64,000 nucleotides of DNA from Candidatus Bathyarchaeota archaeon (lineage in GTDB: Archaea > Thermoproteota > Bathyarchaeia > TCS64). Shown here piece after piece: positions 61,962 through 64,000 of the stretch; position 1 is the first letter of the stretch; the number at the start of each line of letters is the position of its first letter. Under the pieces are notes generated by a model, which saw nothing but the letters and a program-made list of their open reading frames with translations, was not told where the DNA came from and made no database searches. The DNA is taken from NCBI GenBank assembly GCA_020346605.1, contig CP070784.1:262236-326235 (forward strand). The letters run 5' to 3'. The position numbers and the translations under genes were made by a program.

Positions 61962-62423
61962 ATGTCGGAATCTGTAGACCTTCAGAATATGATTGATAGA
62001 GCATATAAGGACCCAATAGTAGGCATTCTCCTAAAAAACAGCAATATAACCGTTACACAATACGAAACACTCATTATAGATTATATTACAAAAATTGCTT
62101 CTGATATAGAGATATCATTTGAAAACAAGACCCATTTCAGGTCTAAAAAAGTTAGCAGAGGTTCATTTAGCCGTACTTTATCACAGGCCAGAGGCAACAT
62201 CATTTCATCGATCTACACCATTCTTCTTCTGGCCTATATAGGGATCTTTGACACGGTCCCCTTTGACGAATACAAAAACTTAGCCGAGAAAGTGAGTGAA
62301 TACCGCCAACTGATAGAGGCATCGACAGAACAGGAGAGATCGTCATTCCTAAGACGTATTGAACGAGAATTGCTGGATGGTATTAGAATTTTAACCGAAC
62401 CAAGAAGCCTTTCTGATTTGTGA
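61962..62423 (+). CDS. Hypothetical protein, AT-rich gene
   Basis: 153 residues from the ATG at 61962 (MSESVDLQNMIDRAYKDP), with AGGAG 6 bases upstream; a GTG at 61944 would give six more residues but would put AGGAG inside the gene. The sequence is helical: a central amphipathic to hydrophobic segment (GNIISSIYTILLLAYIGIF) followed by charged helices (EYRQLIEASTEQERSSFLRR). No family is recognised. Its stop codon lies inside a perfect TGTGATATCACA palindrome. GC content is much lower than the informational genes to the left. Confidence 0.7.
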   Translation: MSESVDLQNMIDRAYKDPIVGILLKNSNITVTQYETLIIDYITKIASDIEISFENKTHFRSKKVSRGSFSRTLSQARGNIISSIYTILLLAYIGIFDTVPFDEYKNLAEKVSEYRQLIEASTEQERSSFLRRIERELLDGIRILTEPRSLSDL

Positions 62424-63180
62424 TATCACAACATATCACAGAGATATTGTTCAATTATTATTTAAATTTTAATAAATAATTTCATTAGATCGTTGAGAAT
62501 GAGAGCTTCAAATATTCCAAATAATGGTTTTATCATACTGAAACTAAGTTTATAATGATTATTTTTTTAATATAAGCAATAATAATGGTTATTACACAAA
62601 ATAAAAGAATATAATCTTATTATAATTTAAAAATCCCGTAATTACAGACTATAAATTTGAAAATAACATAGCTCAATTAGATTGAATAAGTTTTACATTA
62701 TTGATTATTATAACAAGCGTAAATTATGGAAGTTAACCGAAGCCGTTCTTATTAATTAAGTTGTGACAGACTGTGACATCACACAATTACTTTACTTTTT
62801 TTCATGAAAATGTGTTCATTGATGGATTGAAGTTTGATGAAATGGACCCCATCAACGGAGTGAGTGGTTATTCTGAAAAAAAGGCCTTAAAAAGAGATTA
62901 TATATCAAAAAAAGGGTAATTTATCCTTTTTTTTCACTCCTCTGGAGTGTATTGAACATTTACTCGAGTGCGAATACCAATCATCGGCGTCATCTTCAAC
63001 CAGCCTTAAATGGAAAAAAGATATATGTGTGATATGTCACATCACACCTGTGATATCATGTTACGTCCTATGATGTCACAGCCCATCACAAACATGTTAC
63101 ATGTGACCTTGGGTTCTGAGACGTGTGACATCCACGATTCACGTTCCACATCACATCAAACGAGCGGGAGCCTCTGAGCG
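62424..63180. promoter_or_regulatory. AT-rich intergenic region with a cluster of TGTGAYATCACA-like palindromes
   Basis: No gene is supported in these 757 bases. Palindromic sites: TGTGATATCACA at 62419-62430, TGTGACATCACA at 62772-62783, TGTGATATGTCACA at 63028-63041, TGTGATATCA at 63049-63058, TGATGTCACA at 63071-63080, ACATGTTACATGT at 63092-63104, TGTGACATC at 63124-63132 and CACATCACATC at 63147-63157. The density rises toward the start of the winged-helix gene at 63181. This strongly resembles an array of binding sites for a dimeric regulator, possibly the downstream gene's own product. Confidence 0.65.
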
Positions 63181-63849
63181 ATGGAGTTCCTCTTCGCAAC
63201 CATCTCCTTCTTCATAGTCACCACAGCAGCCTCCTTTATCTACATCAGCCGTATCAAAGAAGCTCAGGCCGAGTACGAGAACTCCAAAGACGTCGTTAGG
63301 AGCATAACCTTCGGGTTCTCCAGTCAGCTCAAGAAAGTCGTTGACATGATTAGTTCCGCTGAGAGAAGCGCAACAGAGGCAAGTTACGTCGCTTCAGAGG
63401 CAATGAAGACGAGTACGGAGGCAACCGGCGCCGTCAGGGAGAACTCTGAGAAAGTTTCACAGCTCTCGGACAAGCAACACGAGACAGAGAAGGCGATAAC
63501 CTCCCTCAGGGAAGAGATCCAGAACCTTGCCACTCGCAGACCCGTCGTAGCGGCTGGACCATCTGTGGATGCCCCCATTCCATTGAGGCGGGATGCCGTG
63601 CTCGATCAGCTCACGCCAACGGAGATGGAGTTCCTGATGCTTATCGAGGAGGTTGGGGAGGCCTCCGGGCCCGCGATCAGGGAGAGAGTGAACAAGACCA
63701 GGGAGCACACGGCCCGGCTGCTCAAGAAGCTCTTCGACAGTGGTTTCATAGACAGGAACACCAGCGGGATGCCCTACAGGTACAGCGTCCGCAAGGAGAT
63801 CAGGGAGCTCATCCAGCAGCAGAAGGAGAGCGCGCAAACGTACGCGTGA
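63181..63849 (+). CDS. Membrane-anchored winged-helix protein with coiled coil
   Basis: 222 residues. An N-terminal TM helix (LFATISFFIVTTAASFIYI) is followed by about 90 residues of coiled coil (SSAERSATEASYVASEAMK, VSQLSDKQHETEKAITSLRE), then a short linker. A C-terminal winged helix comes next (LTPTEMEFLMLIEEVGEASG, ERVNKTREHTARLLKKLFDSGF). This places a MarR/ArsR-like DNA-binding domain on the cytosolic side of the membrane. GGGAG lies about 9 bases before the ATG. The upstream array of palindromes suggests autoregulation. GC content returns to the normal high level. Confidence 0.82.
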   Translation: MEFLFATISFFIVTTAASFIYISRIKEAQAEYENSKDVVRSITFGFSSQLKKVVDMISSAERSATEASYVASEAMKTSTEATGAVRENSEKVSQLSDKQHETEKAITSLREEIQNLATRRPVVAAGPSVDAPIPLRRDAVLDQLTPTEMEFLMLIEEVGEASGPAIRERVNKTREHTARLLKKLFDSGFIDRNTSGMPYRYSVRKEIRELIQQQKESAQTYA

Positions 63850-64000
63850 GTGAGTTGACTTAGTGTCTTAACACTTGTCATGTTCTTGCCCCAGTTTACT
63901 TTCCTTTTTCCACGATGATGGTTCCATTCACTATGGTGCGCGCACGCGAAAATCTCTCAATGTGCAAACAGTTTATTTAGATTTAAAAGAGGAGTCAATT

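Noticed and set aside
61962-62423. Transmembrane protein call for the AT-rich hypothetical
   Set aside because: The central hydrophobic stretch is short and sits in otherwise charged helices. A buried helix is as likely as a membrane span.
62424-63180. CRISPR array
   Set aside because: The repeated words are 9-14-base palindromes with irregular spacing. There are no uniform repeats or spacers and no cas genes in the window.
63893-63967. Minus-strand frame ending RTIVNGTIIVEKGK, like the end of an amidohydrolase
   Set aside because: The frame is closed by a stop only about 24 codons upstream and no more of the family is visible. It may be a decayed end or chance; not enough for a feature.

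Overview
This window is archaeal. It carries the large subunit of the archaea-specific D-family DNA polymerase (DP2), geranylgeranylglyceryl phosphate synthase for ether lipids, Alba, a four-OB-fold RPA, an SSB-like OB protein, Sec61-beta, Elf1 and a PhoU/AbrB regulator. Many genes have a TATA-like box about 25 bases before the start codon and look leaderless. DP2 excludes Thermoprotei proper. A Thermoplasmatota- or Bathyarchaeia-type heterotroph fits, but I cannot place it to phylum. Most of the window is GC-rich. The stretch from about 38.2 to 46.2 kb and the stretch from about 61.8 to 63.2 kb are visibly AT-rich.

Layout. 1-5.3 kb: M20 and M42 peptidases, an MFS transporter and a tandem DUF4438 pair. 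5.4-9.3 kb: a zinc-ribbon membrane protein, a large winged-helix/beta-helix fusion and a secreted barrel-like protein. 9.3-13.2 kb: HtpX-LemA, AlaX, MscL and an old-yellow-enzyme homologue. 13.3-18.5 kb: a CoA-disulfide-reductase/rhodanese, HIT, DUF362-ferredoxin and two creatininase-family genes, the second frameshifted. 18.5-25.9 kb: an MBL-fold hydrolase, gcvPA-gcvPB-SDR, an M20 peptidase, a zinc alcohol dehydrogenase and a GNAT. 26-31 kb: two tandem TrpRS genes, a GNAT, a thioredoxin-like protein, the PhoU-like regulator and tRNA-Pro(CGG). 31.2-31.9 kb: a VapBC-like pair whose toxin lacks a start codon. 32-39.4 kb: a catabolic block with a 2-hydroxyacid dehydrogenase, tungsten aldehyde oxidoreductase plus ferredoxin, MoaD/ThiS, a TPP enzyme and a D-amino-acid lyase-like PLP enzyme.

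39.8-46.2 kb is the most interesting region. A MutL/GlmL-type ASKHA ATPase, a barrel/KOW protein and a small protein form one operon that converges on a tight operon of four membrane proteins. No B12-dependent mutase is present. This looks like an uncharacterised membrane-associated ATPase system. Possible transposase relics flank it.

46.8-54.8 kb: an M55 D-aminopeptidase, an LLM flavin enzyme, a PA/M28 peptidase, a radical SAM protein, a phosphoesterase, a SWIM protein, a micro membrane protein and RPA. 55-61.7 kb is an information-processing block: Alba, Sec61-beta, SSB, and a co-directional nadE-elf1-GGGPS-zinc protein-DP2 run. The window closes with an unknown AT-rich gene and a membrane-anchored winged-helix protein. 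The latter is preceded by a cluster of TGTGAYATCACA-like palindromes that look like operators.

Taken together the genes suggest an anaerobic peptide and amino-acid degrader. Peptidases release peptides and amino acids. Glycine decarboxylase P, dehydrogenases, a TPP lyase and a ferredoxin-linked aldehyde oxidoreductase would oxidise the carbon skeletons. These pathway links are inference from gene content.
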